Below are positions 1 through 11,411 of a stretch of 64,000 nucleotides of DNA, one piece after another (within the stretch, counting starts at the first letter, position 1; each line of letters begins with the position of its first letter). Source of the DNA: Liquidambar formosana. Its lineage: Eukaryota; Streptophyta; Magnoliopsida; Saxifragales; Altingiaceae. A program made the position numbers and the translations under genes. The notes under the pieces are model-generated. The model worked only from the letters and a program-made list of their open reading frames with translations. It made no database searches and was not told the DNA's origin. The stretch spans positions 17,733,053 to 17,797,052 of the forward strand of contig CM077826.1 of NCBI GenBank assembly GCA_039720395.1, given 5' to 3'.

Positions 1-3000
1 GAAAGGTCAGAATTTTTTCATACAACAAAATTAAAATGTCATGATTGTGTGTGTTTACATATCTAACTATTATAAAGAGAAGAATATAGCTTAAAAAGAA
101 TAACTGCTAACATCCTCCATTTATACAGGATGGAGCTACCACTTCAATAAACAGTGGGTGGGGTGAGAATACAAGTTGGTTGTCTTACCGGAAGACCAAA
201 TGCCATCGCCTCAATTGTCACTCTCCCAAATGTTTCTCCCAGTCCCTATAAACCAATTTACAAATCACTACATGATTTAAAATAAACATGGACTGCTTTA
301 GGACTAAGTAATAGGAATGAACCGACAGTAAAATTAATTTAGCAAGCAGTAAAAATGAACATAAACAACTAGACATTCAGAGATCTTCATTTTTTGGTCG
401 AATGGTACCATGCAGTTTTCCTCATCACATGTATAAAGACAAACACATAACTACAGAAAAACCCTATTGGCATTTAAGTTCATCTGGGGCATTAAGTCAT
501 ACAGAGCATTTGAGACTAGTCATACGCAACATATATAAAAAACCATCTTTATGTATTCATGAGGTAACATGGTTAAGATGACCCCAAAAACTTAAATTTA
601 ACTTTTTCTTGAATTGTTGAGTTGATAAAATGACATAGTTTCATATTGTTAATGTTATGCAACAAGCACAATCACAGTAAAATAAAAGCACAAAAACAAG
701 CATACAAAACACCAAATATATGTGGTTCAGCAAGATGCCTACATCCACAGCGGAGAGAGAATTCAAATCTACCATCAACAATAAGGATTGGGTACAAGCG
801 CTCTCAAGCAGAGCATGTTTGCAAAAAAAGGAGAAAGTGTGTTTCTTTGGGATGAAACTGCAAAGAGCAAAGAACAACATAGAACCCTACATGAAAATAG
901 ATAATATGTACCCAAATAAAAATTATATTCACACCAAAATAGTGAGAGCCATCTATTTTAGAATATATTTGTGATCCTCAGTCATGTGAGTTTCAATCTC
1001 CTTTATCTAAACCCATCTCCTTTGGCTTTTTCAAGGCACATCTCAGACTAGGGGAACCTATATACTAAGAGAGCTGTGTGGGTTGGTGGGCTTTCTTTTA
1101 TTTGTCAACGTGAAGAAGCATTTCAAATCTTATCCCCATAATGTAACAGCCATAAAAAATAAAAATGCAAGAAGGTAATGCTAATAAAATTAGCATAAAA
1201 AATTTTCTTCGCGTAAAAACATGGTGAGAGATTTAATAACTTTCCACAGGGATTACAAACTCTGCTTGAAAGATATCCTACGTTTTGAGAACCATATTCA
1301 ACAAACAGGCACATTCACAAATATGTAAACAAGTTCTTTGATATGTAGAGTAAATGGACGCCCAGCAAAAAATTAATGTAGGGTAGATAAACAATTGTGT
1401 AATTATGCAATTTATCAAAGAAACTTGAAGCCATTAAAAGGAAAGGTTCAGTGGGAAACATAGTCATGTTGTAAAGGAGTAAGACGGAATTATTTAAATA
1501 GCCAGTCAATTACAACCAATGAAAATTTTGAAGTTCCTTAAAAGTGATTTGTAACGTAAATTCAGCAACTTTATTTGGAACTTAAGACAAGCAGAAAAGC
1601 TGAAAAGCAAAGCATTATATGCACACCCAAAAAGAAAAAGTATAAAATGAGACTGCACTTCTATATTGAAGATTTGTTTAGTCTAGGAAGAGTGGTCACC
1701 TGGAAATTTATAACATAAGCATCTGCTGCAGAGTAAAGTGAGGCAACATGCATAGTTGCTGGAGTCCATAGCACTGACTTTGACAAGTTTGCATGCTGGG
1801 ATAAAAATCTGAGAATTCCTTTGACATAAGGTATCTTGTTGCTCTTAGATCCAACAGAACCAATAAGAACTTTAAGAGCTTGTTCCTGTGCTCCTCCATT
1901 ATCAGACAACACTTTTCTTCTTTTGTGACTGCTGCCCAAGCTCGTGGCATCTGGGCCATTAACAGACATAAAGGGATTGGGAAAAGACTCATTAGAAAGG
2001 AGCAACCCATTTGGGTCTACCTGTCATGGTTCACATTTTGAAGCAAAGCCCTCGAATGATTCCTTCCGCCCAAGGTAGGTTGGTATTGGCCTATTTCCAC
2101 CAAATTTCTAATTTCAGAATCATCATGAGAAGGTTCTTGTTCAATCATCAAGCGTGCTGATTCCAGAAGCAAGAACTGGCCCTTTCCAGGGTTTATACTA
2201 CTTAGAGACATCACAAGCATATCATTGTCAGTCAATCCCATCTCTTTTCTAACAGAATCTCGCAACAAACTTCTTTTCTCCATCATCTTCTTAGTGCTGA
2301 AAGATGGAGTATTTAGCGAACTAGCAATGCCAGCTACAAAAGCCAGTTCATCATTAACAGAGAGTGGAACCAGTGCAGGCTGAGAATTCAGCTTAATGTT
2401 TTCTTCTTCACACCAGGCTAGCCATTGTTTAGACTGCACTTCGGAATGAAAAACCAGCTTTTTTACTCGGTTAAGGACAAGCTTTGACCGATCAAAGTAC
2501 TCCCGACAGTTCTCCATGATCCACCAAGCAATTTGGCTTGAACCAGCCGTAAAATGTGCAATATATTGTTCTGAAACCAAAACATTGAATATTTCGTGTA
2601 AGGTTCTACCACTGTACCACATGCAAAAGAAGCAAACACTTCCCAAATAAACCAATTCAACTTTTAACCCAGAGGAATTGAGCCAACTTCTCTTCACTTA
2701 AGCATGATAGAAATTAAACAATAACAGTCATCAGATTAAATGTGCAATATACGTAACAACACATATTGATGGGAGTATCTGAATATAACTAAATGAGTTT
2801 AAATCCATTAAGGATCTTCTGAAAAACAAGGTTTTGCAGATGATGTTTAATGGATGCCACATCACTATAAAAAGACTCGTGTGTTTCACAAGAAAAAGTT
2901 ACAGGGCTCACATTTTACGGTAGTTGAAATTTTTAGAAGGCAACTTGCATATTCAGAAGTTAATTTTGAATTAAAAAACAGCCCTCAATATTTCTTTCTC

Positions 3001-4290
3001 TTTTTTTTTCCAAAATCAAAAGCTGCTTTTGATTTTAAACATTTATTATTCCTGATCTCTTTACTTAACAAAAGGAACCCGTTACGGATAAACTGTATAT
3101 AATTCAAATCGTAACTAAAAATGAGCACATCCCCTGCTATGATCTTTTACTAATATAATATACACATGAATAATTTTGTGTTGTCAAGTACTTCCAAAAG
3201 AAACAAGTTTTAGAATTAGCACTACATAGCAATAGTGACTCAGAAAAATAGTGTAAGATACCAAGCAGTTTCAGATGTAAGCACGCCAATGATGATGACA
3301 ATGCTAGAGAAACAAAAGAACTAAAGAATATTAATACCAGGGTTGGCAACAAGTCCAGTCCAGCATACAAGGTAGGCTATATTAGTACTAGTAAAATTTT
3401 GATTTTAGCAAACATCGATAGATAACCTTTCCCCTATTACAAAGATTTTTTTTTTTTTTAAATAACATAAGGTTAAGAAGATTTCAATAATAATAATAAT
3501 AATAATTACCTATTGCAAAGGGTTCTTACCAATCCATGATGCACAGACTGCCGATCCCGCAATGATGAGATCTGCCTTCATGGAAACTTTGAAGCTGTGC
3601 TCTGCTCTGTCCTCAAGCACTTTGATCCCCCTCCTAGAAAGCTCTGCCATCAATCCACCCCTTTTGCCGAGAACTACAGCAGATACCGTGGCCCCACAGC
3701 TAAAAAACTCCGTTGCCAACTCCATCATTGAAAGCGGAGCCCCATTCACTGAAAGCTCATGGAAAATCAACACGAATTTTCTTGACCAGACGAGACGTGC
3801 GAATTCCCCCTTCCTATCACAAGTTCCTGATCGCTTCGTTGGACTCCAATCCAAAATTTTATCCTCTGTTGATCCAAATGGACCAACAAGCAACCCATAA
3901 GAAGTATTTCGCTTGGGAATCTCTGGTTCTGGCTCCTCCATTTTATTGCCTTCAACCTTTACTGTTGCCTTCTGTTTACTACGTGTCTTACCACGCAAAC
4001 TACGTTGTGACTTTTTACTTCTCCTCTTCAAAGATACATTCTTACGAGATGAAACACCATTCCCATTTTTGGCCAAAACCACATCTATATTTTTACCGTC
4101 TCTCGAATGAATTTTATTAGTCCCATTTTTAAGTGCCAAAGAACTGTCATTAGCAATCAAATCTCGTTGTCGATTCTGTCCACAGTCAATAATTCCAGTA
4201 CTTGGTTTACTTCCAAACCCAAAAATGCCTGCCTTGTTGTCACCATGAGCGCACCTGGACTGGACATAAAACCCAAGATAAGCCCAAAGA
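1..4290 (-). pseudogene. Truncated copy of GT4-type glycosyltransferase gene (copy 1)
   Basis: This is a near-identical duplicate of the intact gene at 27016-32734. Exon equivalents are 3530-4290 (exon 1, 3' part), 1700-2570 (exon 2) and 189-245 (exon 3, with the GT4 E-x7-E signature). Exon 4 would lie left of the window. Two breaks are visible. First, homology stops at 4290, so the start codon, the cytosolic tail and most of the membrane anchor (about the first 80 residues) are missing; an in-frame TGA lies just beyond the junction. Second, one base is lost at 2020/2021 relative to copy 2, so exon 2 (871 bp against 872) runs into a TAG at 2017-2019. One substitution changes the Trp after the anchor to Cys. 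Splice sites are otherwise preserved. The high identity in introns as well as exons points to a recent DNA-level duplication. It is probably non-functional, though it may still be transcribed. Confidence 0.85.
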
Positions 4291-6026
4291 TGTCAACGAT
4301 TGATTATTATGGGTGTATGTTGGGCTGCATATGGTTGTTTTGTTAGTATGTAGTTCTCTGTTGGTGTAATTAATCAAATTTAATTTGCCTATCAAAGGAA
4401 AGAAAAAAAATAGAAAAAAAAGAGGTCAATGGTTGATTATTTTCTATCTTTTGGGGCACAATGAATCATATCAACAAACAAAATGGAGTTACAGCAAGAG
4501 ACTTCAAGTTTAAATATATTAAGAATGTTGGCAACAAGAAAAATCTATCAATATCCACAAAAATGCTATCATATCTAAAGATATCTGAGCCCCTGAGGTC
4601 ACTTCATTCCAAATTTCACTAGTTCTATGGAAAAACTAAAGAAGAAGAATAGTGATCAAGTCCAAATCTCCCACGTGTGATTTCATCCTCTATTTATATG
4701 GTCAGAATAAGCATAAAATATAACCTGTATATCAATTCTTTAATGCTTTAGAAACTAGTTTTGCCATACAAGCTAGGGGTGGGCCATTTTTCATGTATAA
4801 CAAGAAGTCTAGTTTTATCACTTCATACTGAATAAAATTTATAGTCTACTTGTACTTTTAACGGTGATAAACTATAATTACATGCTGAAAATGTTAATTT
4901 TGTTGACCTAAAACTATATTTATAACTTTGGAAAATACCCTATAATTTGTTCGGGAAAACTGGGGGTGCTCATATAATTTTTTCGGCATTTTGCTGGCCT
5001 GAGCCTGTTCCGGAATGGCTTCGGTCTACCTCTTTGGGCCTGGGCCTTGCTGCATAAGGAAGTAATTTAGCCTGGGACTATGTACACTGAAAAGATAGAA
5101 CAATGCTGTAGAGCAAACTCATTTGTTCAAATCTATTTGTCCATTTGACATGAGGCGTTGTTATGCTAATCATTTAAAACTGGGGTTGTTATGCTAATCA
5201 TTTAAAATTTTATTAAACAAAAACTATTCATAATAGACCATCATGATAGCACTCTTTACTAATTGGGCAAACAAATTTAGGCAGAAAAGTTGGACTCAAG
5301 AATCGGAGTACTTCATGTTTAAGATCAGTGGACAATTAAGCATATCACCAACTACAAATGGTTACCCAATTCCCACATTTTCTCTCCTGCACTTCATTCT
5401 TTCTCTCGTCCACTCTTTTTCTCTCACCCACGTTTTAAAACGATATGCATATATATATATATATATATAGAGGGTTGTATCTCGTGCATTAGTGGGTTAC
5501 AGGGTACATTAGGCTAATACATAAGATACAAACCCTAATGCATGGTGTTGATATAAGTTAGGTGAGCACGTGCTCACGTGATCGGCGATTGTACACACAT
5601 AAACCACTATCTTATATGTGTGACAACTGGCGAATTAGGCCCGGCTCCAATTAATCGAAGTATCTCGATCCTGAAAGTTGGATGAAATGGTTTGGGCCTG
5701 CCTACGGCTACACTGCCTCTATTGCAAATGCTTGGACGGGAAAATTGGGTGGGTAATGAATGGGTGAAGACCCTACGATCACATATTCACACGTCATTGT
5801 AGCCAGTTGCTTGGACTGTTCGGTATGTATGAAAAGTTACACTGTAGACCATTTATCTCACACAAAAACAAATCTATGAGCTTGCTTTTCGATTAAACCC
5901 GAGCCAATTAGCAGTCTCATCAATTGGTATCCTTCTTTTGAGGGTCAACCAATTTCACCCATTCTACAGTAGTGTGTTTGCTTTTGGAGACTTTTTACCC
6001 ATATTGACAGAGTATTTTGGCTCAGG
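4291..6026. other. Intergenic: NLR-flank sequence and a MITE relic
   Basis: No gene is visible. 4288-4950 is homologous to 17213-17475 and to 24138-24320 plus 26380-26580, so it is a third copy of the sequence flanking the NLR units. A relic of the palindromic MITE family lies at about 5466-5600. The remainder, 5600-6026, shows no recognisable feature. Confidence 0.6.
5466..5600. mobile_element. Relic of palindromic MITE family (member 1)
   Basis: It shares the core of the better preserved element at 48408-48581: a half reading GTTGTATC-TGCATTAGTGGG, the complementary half GATACAAACCCTAATGCAT, then GTTGATATAAGTTA and a GCACGTGCT palindrome. It follows a (TA)n run, as the 48.4-kb member does. 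It has no coding capacity. Confidence 0.5.
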
Positions 6027-7526
6027 CAAGATTTGAGATTATAAGGAATTACATGCCCAAAGTTGGCTCACTTGGACTTGATATGATGGTTGGGACATGC
6101 ACTGTTCAGGTGAGATAATAGTTACATTTTGGTGGTACCTAGTCATTCCCAATACATAACAATGTATAAAAAGGCTAATTGGCTAACTTACAGTCCTAAA
6201 AATATGTGAAAAATATTTTATTTCAAATTCAAGCCCATAACCTTGTGTTTTGTGTTGAAAGTGTTCCATTAAAATCAAAGTTTCGCCTTTTCAATAGGTT
6301 AATCTGGACTTCAGTTCTGAAGCTGACATGATCAAGAAATTTCGCACCGGTCTTGCTTTGCAACCTGTGAGAATTCTTGGTCATTAGAAATTATTTTGAC
6401 CCATAGTTCTAGTTTCTTGTTTTTTTTTTTTTTTTTTGTTTGGGTATCTAACTAGAGGGGCAAATGGAACAGATAGCCACAGCTCTAGTTTGCAAATTCA
6501 CCTTTTCACTGAAGGAAAGCCCATTGGTTATCTCAGCATGAGAAAGTTTCTAAAACTTGCTATATATAATACTTGTTTCCTTCCATGTCCTTCCCTTGTA
6601 GGTTTCTGTAGCCAAATGTGGACGGATAGTGATAACCATCGTGCTGGCATGCTTCCTTTTGTTTTTGACGTCTCCTTTGGGTATGTCAATCGATCTTTTC
6701 TTTACCAATGAGAAAGAAACAGAGAATAGCACATGTCTCCTGCTTAAACTTCCTAATGTAATTTAGTTGAATTTTTTAAGATGACATTTCTTTTTCTTCT
6801 TATTTCTAGCTCTCAATTTTTTTCTGCTACAGGTTTGAGCAGTACGTAGATTATGCTCTTGATGTTCCTCTGTATTTCGTCTATAGGAGAAAGAAGTATA
6901 TTGACTGTGCTAGAATGTCATTTCGGGTTTTCACCTCTCCTTAAAAATGCTTAAAAACTGATTTTAGACTTTCTTCTGTAGGATTTTCCGACCACAAATG
7001 TTTATCCGGTTGCTAGAGAAATAACACTTGTTATCCTGTGGTCAATTGCATGATCAGTTTGCTGAAACTTTCTGTTTTCCAATGCCATAGTTTCTTTGCC
7101 TAATTTCAAGCCAAATGTAACTCTTTACATTCAGGTCAGGCTGAAGAGATACTTGGAGATGAGGGGTGCTGATGGAGGGCTTAGGGGGAGTTTATGTGCT
7201 TTGCCTCTTTGATCTTTCTAATATACTATTTCATTTTTGGGACAATGTTCTGATAATCATGTGTAAGAAAAAAGCAGACAAGATATCTTTGAATCTTGCT
7301 GAAAATTGGTCTATCACCCTTTCTATAATTAACATTTTCACATGCTAGCTTTATGCCATAATTGCACAGATTATGTTATAGACTGCCACATTTGAGCAAC
7401 ACCTTTTTATTCTAATTGTATTTCTAATGTCAGGTCGGTATATTGTATGATGAGATTTCAGTGCAGAGGGTTCTAGACATTACAGCTGATTGGACCTCGG
7501 CAAAAAGACAGATGTTGAGAAATGAG
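6027..7526 (+). pseudogene. GSH1: Degenerate glutamate-cysteine ligase fragment
   Basis: Exon-like blocks match the catalytic part of plant glutamate-cysteine ligase (first step of glutathione synthesis, chloroplast): about 6027-6107 ([12 protein letters not shown]), 6298-6366 (VNLDFSSEADMIKKF), 6473-6546, 6612-6680 (GMLPFVFD), about 6833-6930 ([12 protein letters not shown]), 7138-7208 ([15 protein letters not shown]) and 7434-7526 (DITADWT). Most blocks keep AG and GT borders, so this is a genomic fragment and not a retrocopy. It is dead: the 6473-6546 block carries two extra bases (frameshifts), the exon expected between 6930 and 7138 is missing, the 7138 block ends in a premature TGA, and both the 5' half (plastid transit peptide) and the 3' end of the gene are absent. 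The family assignment comes from recalled conserved motifs, not a database search. Confidence 0.85.
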
Positions 7527-8802
7527 GTAATATAAATATTCTACAGAGGCAAATGAACTCTGTAGTTTTCTTTGGGAGAAAAGAAAAAAAAAAAGAAAAA
7601 ACGCAACGGTCCTCGGACTCTATTGCAACTGGATTAGGAAAGATTTGTTTCTTTTTCGTCTCTGTCTTCTTCTTCTTATTCTTCTCTGCTTCGCCTGCAT
7701 AAATTCTAATTTGCATCAATTAAACAAGCCCTGCAATGGAAGTGATTTGCAGTTGAATGGTTAGGTGAGGACCATGTGCTATGTTGGTTGATTCGAAAGA
7801 AATTGTCATATATTTTGACAAAAACGGCTGATTATGTTCCTTTTCAATTCCGTGCCCTACAATCCTGGCAGAAGTCCATTTCCTCCACCCCACCTCCACT
7901 TCCTATAACTGTTTATTGTTTGTTGGGTTCTCTAGCTAGAAGGGCTATATCGTTCTATTTACTACGCTGCGGTTCGCCTCTCCATCTTCCATTGCCTCTC
8001 CAATACAAGCCCATGTGGCTGCTAACCTGGTGCCATAATGCCATGTGCTCCCAAAAGGGCGTTGCTTTTTTTTTTTGTTAGGGTGCGGTTCTGTATGGTT
8101 CTATTGTCTTGGTTCTTGCTGCTAAACCACGATGTGCAAACGTTTCACTACCACAATCAGGAAATTGGCACCAGAATCAAGTGGCTGACTTGCTGGTTGG
8201 CATAGCTGGTGAAAATATGGTAAGATGCAACGAAGCATTATTACAGGGCATGTTTGGCCATGTGTGATTATAGTCAGCAAAATGAGATTGATTTTGGTGG
8301 GTTGTCGAGTTCTGTTAAACACGTTTTGATTTAAAAATAAAAAAAGGAAGAAAAAAAAAAAAAGAAAGAAGAGAAAGATGAAACCAACAGCATACATGAA
8401 ATTACCGATTCACTCACCCAAACATTGGACATTAGTATTTAAATTAATATCACCATCCCAATCTCTTGGCATCGATAGCTGAAACATTGGGCTTAGTAAG
8501 GCATGATGATCACTAATCAGGCCATTCATGAAAGATCATAAACGAAAGTCATTGCTATTTCTAAAAGTTGCTACGACATAACTAGGAGAAGTTTTTTCCT
8601 TTGTAGATTAATACTCAAAAGAATCAAGGATGAAGAAGTACCATTATACCAACAAGTCATTGGCAATTTACTTTATCCTTACAGCTACTACATATTCACA
8701 ACTTCATACCATTTTGTTGAATAGAATATAGCTCACAAACAAGTCTTCAGCATTCAAGGAGCTAGAAAAATCAGACGGAGCACAAGTCAGAGAAAAATGA
8801 GG
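7527..8802. other. Intergenic between GSH1 relic and NLR unit A
   Basis: No gene is recognised. From about 8029 onward the sequence is homologous to 18075 onward, marking the left end of the duplicated NLR unit. A purine-rich run lies near 8338-8380. Confidence 0.5.
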
Positions 8803-8920
8803 CTAAACTGTCAGGGCCCAAAATACATGCCACCAATCTTGATGCGCGCGCTCATGAATCGCAAGATAATATTCGGATTGCACGTTCAAACAAGTCTTCA
8901 CCATTCTCATAGCTTCTTCC
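8803..8920 (-). CDS. Candidate 3' terminal exon of NLR A
   Basis: A TTTGTTTCAG acceptor sits at 8921-8930, followed by 38 open codons ending in a Trp-rich tail (QDWWHVFWALTV) and TAG at 8803-8805. The phase matches a possible donor inside the NLR A ORF: CACAG before GTATGAC near 11525, leaving a phase-2 codon. Splicing there would replace the last ~35 residues of the single-exon reading with this tail. Against it, the duplicate at about 19100-19200 lacks 4 bp in the GCGC run, so the same frame is not kept, and its acceptor-side half is separated by a MITE. This could equally be a 3' UTR exon or part of an unrelated gene. Confidence 0.3.
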
Positions 8921-9775
8921 CTGAAACAAATTGTGAATAGGGTGAACTCATAGCCCAATAAATAGAAAATTTACTACCCCTACAGTATGGATTACATATA
9001 TAATCAAATTATTAATTTAATTTATAACCAAGTAACACCGTCCGCTCTAACGTCCAGAGCTCACGGTCTCGTGTGAGTCAAACTTATATTAGACTACCCA
9101 ATAATCCTATCATATATATAAGCACATTAATTCCAGTCATAAACGCACACAACTAGGCACAAGCATACAAATAATATATCCCGCTTAGGTTGCATTTTCC
9201 TCTCCTATTCAATTTCGCCAGTGCCGAGACTTATGTGTGTGTGCGTATCAAAAAAAAAAAATACAAATAATATATATGGGTCAGGATTACGGGATACAAT
9301 TTTTGCACTTAATTAATATCTTAAATGATTCTTAAGCTGTTGGATCGATTGAGATCCAAATGTTTCCAAAAAGTAGAGTGGAAAAATAACTAATATAATA
9401 ATTAGACAGTAGTTCCAATGGCTTAATAATCATATTAAAAAATTGAGTGTAAAAATTGTGTCCATACCTATATGATTGTATGCATGAGGTTGTTTTTCCG
9501 TGATGTACTAGTTCTTTAATGGAATGACATGCCTCTCTTTTATTCCCAAAAAAAAAAAGGTGTCCCCTAATCCCAACATAGCCAATATATATATAGAGCT
9601 AATTATGTGCGGGATATCTCGAACTATCCCATTCGATCATGGTCATCCGTGAATGACATGCGCACATTCACGCGCACACACGTGTCGCTTATAGAATGTT
9701 GTGATCGTACGGGATATTCGGGATATCCCATACATGATCAAAACTGTATATACATAATGATGTTCTTATACAGAC

Positions 9776-9910
9776 ATGTTGATGTAATTTGCATCAGCAC
9801 CGTACCTATGTTAGAGGGTTATAGTTCATGTATTGGTGGGTTGTATTGTACAATCCATCAATACATAGGATACAACCTCCCAATACACGTGTACGTTGAT
9901 GCAACTTACT
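9776..9910. mobile_element. Palindromic MITE family, member 2
   Basis: It is an imperfect inverted repeat: GTATTGGTGGGTTGTA on the left pairs with TACAACCTCCCAATAC on the right, enclosed by GTTGATGTAA and TTGATGCAACTTAC. An almost identical copy lies at 20176-20320 in the duplicated unit. It is non-coding and no transposase is present. Confidence 0.55.
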
Positions 9911-10991
9911 TCAACACATTCTTATATGAAAATTTCTCTCTATATTTATATTGTATGTATATACAGTCCTGATTTCTTTAAAGATCCCTTATATAAGTTA
10001 GGTTAAGACTTTAAATCTTAAGCCTTTATTTTTTATCCAACGGTCAAAACTATCACAACTGTTTCATAAAATTTAAAAAAAAAAAAAATGGCTTGGGATT
10101 AGAAGTCTGTCTTAACTTACAGAAGAGATCCCTTAAGAGACCAAGTTTGATATATATACATACTGTATATACTGTTACATGCAAACCACAAACATGTCCA
10201 TATCAAAAATTCTATATCCAAGTAGAGAAAACTGCCAGGGATCAAAAACATCCCACTTTATGACCCAACAACTGAGATCAGATTATGTAAGTACTCCACA
10301 TGTACTTCATATATGGTTTTAGAAACTTTCAATCTGCATGCAGGAAGAGTGTTTGCCTACTCACAACATCATTTCAAAAATATCTCAACAAACATATTAT
10401 AAATTAGATATTGGTAAGGATCAAGTAATAACTTCATAATAATTCAAATTCAAATCCACTACCTACTAACCAAGATCCTCTCTCTAGCAATATGATGGTA
10501 TATCTAGTGTATTGCGCGTTGTGTGTATTAGCACCTCTATTTCCTTCTTTTTTTGCTATCACATCGTATCTCCTGTGTTCATAATTTTATTCAAAAAAAT
10601 AGCTTTATTACTACATAAAATTTTGAAAGTATAAAATAGTACTCTGTAATATATCTTAGTTTGAACTCCAATCTAATTCTCTGTATATGATTTACTCTTG
10701 CATTATATTGGGGTATCTAAATTGTTATATTCACACACCCTTCTTGTGGCACCTTTAGTGTATGTGTTAGCATCGATGAGCACAAGTTTTTACATACTTT
10801 TTTATAACTTCATATTTCATGAAATTCACTGTGGGATTAGATTGTTTTCTCATATAATTAACTATACATACCAAAAATCAAGTTGATGTCTCAAAGTACT
10901 TTGTGATTGTTCATTGTTAAAAAGTACAAGCAATTTTTTTTTTTTTTTTTTTTTTGTTTTTTGAAATACCCTTCACTATATTTTAAGTATA

Positions 10992-11256
10992 CTCACTCCA
11001 TCCCACTTCTTTTGATGACAATTTCCATTTTGGGATTTTCTAAAATGTTTGTTGCTCAAGACAAAAGATTATTTTACTTTCCTAATGTGCCCCTTTTTAT
11101 GTTTAAAATTACAATTATTCCAACCATAACACAAAATAAACTAAGAGGGTAAAATTGGAGAGTTAAAATCAATGAGTCACATGACAATGTATTAAATAAC
11201 TCACCTTAATCTGTGTGCTTAGTCAAAGTGGCTCAAACAGTTTGGGATGGAGGGAG
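10992..11256. mobile_element. Stowaway-like MITE
   Basis: Terminal inverted repeats CTCACTCCATCCCA (left) and TGGGATGGAGGGAG (right) bound about 265 bp that is AT-rich and non-coding. A TA dinucleotide precedes the left end, as expected for the Tc1/mariner-derived Stowaway class; the right-hand TA is imperfect. It is absent from NLR unit B, so it either inserted after the duplication or was lost with the ~850-bp deletion there. Confidence 0.55.
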
Positions 11257-11411
11257 TTATTTTTAAACCAACTGTCACACTAAATAACATTTATTGTAAG
11301 AGAGTAAAAACATTTATTATATTTTAAAGTACAAATTTTATACCATGCATAATAGTGCCATAATTCAAAATTGCTACTTCCACATCGGTGGATTGAGCAC
11401 CCGCAATATTT

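Larger units (their letters stand above)
9000..11411. other. Intergenic: MITE-rich 3' flank of NLR A
   Basis: No gene is supported. It contains the GGATATCC-rich inverted segment at 9600-9750, a palindromic MITE at 9776-9910 and a Stowaway-like element at 10992-11256. An apparent open frame at 9607-9972 is carried by the MITE sequence and recurs at 20055-20453, so it is not taken as coding. Unit B lacks about 850 bp corresponding to 10530-11390, between two copies of a TGTATT-AGCACC motif. Confidence 0.5.

Noticed and set aside
641..974. Open frames conserved between 641-974 and 28766-29099
   Set aside because: They lie in the duplicated introns of the glycosyltransferase. Conservation reflects recent duplication, and the frames differ by strand.
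9607..9972. 121-codon open frame
   Set aside because: It overlaps a palindromic MITE and its copy at 20055-20453. No splice or promoter context.
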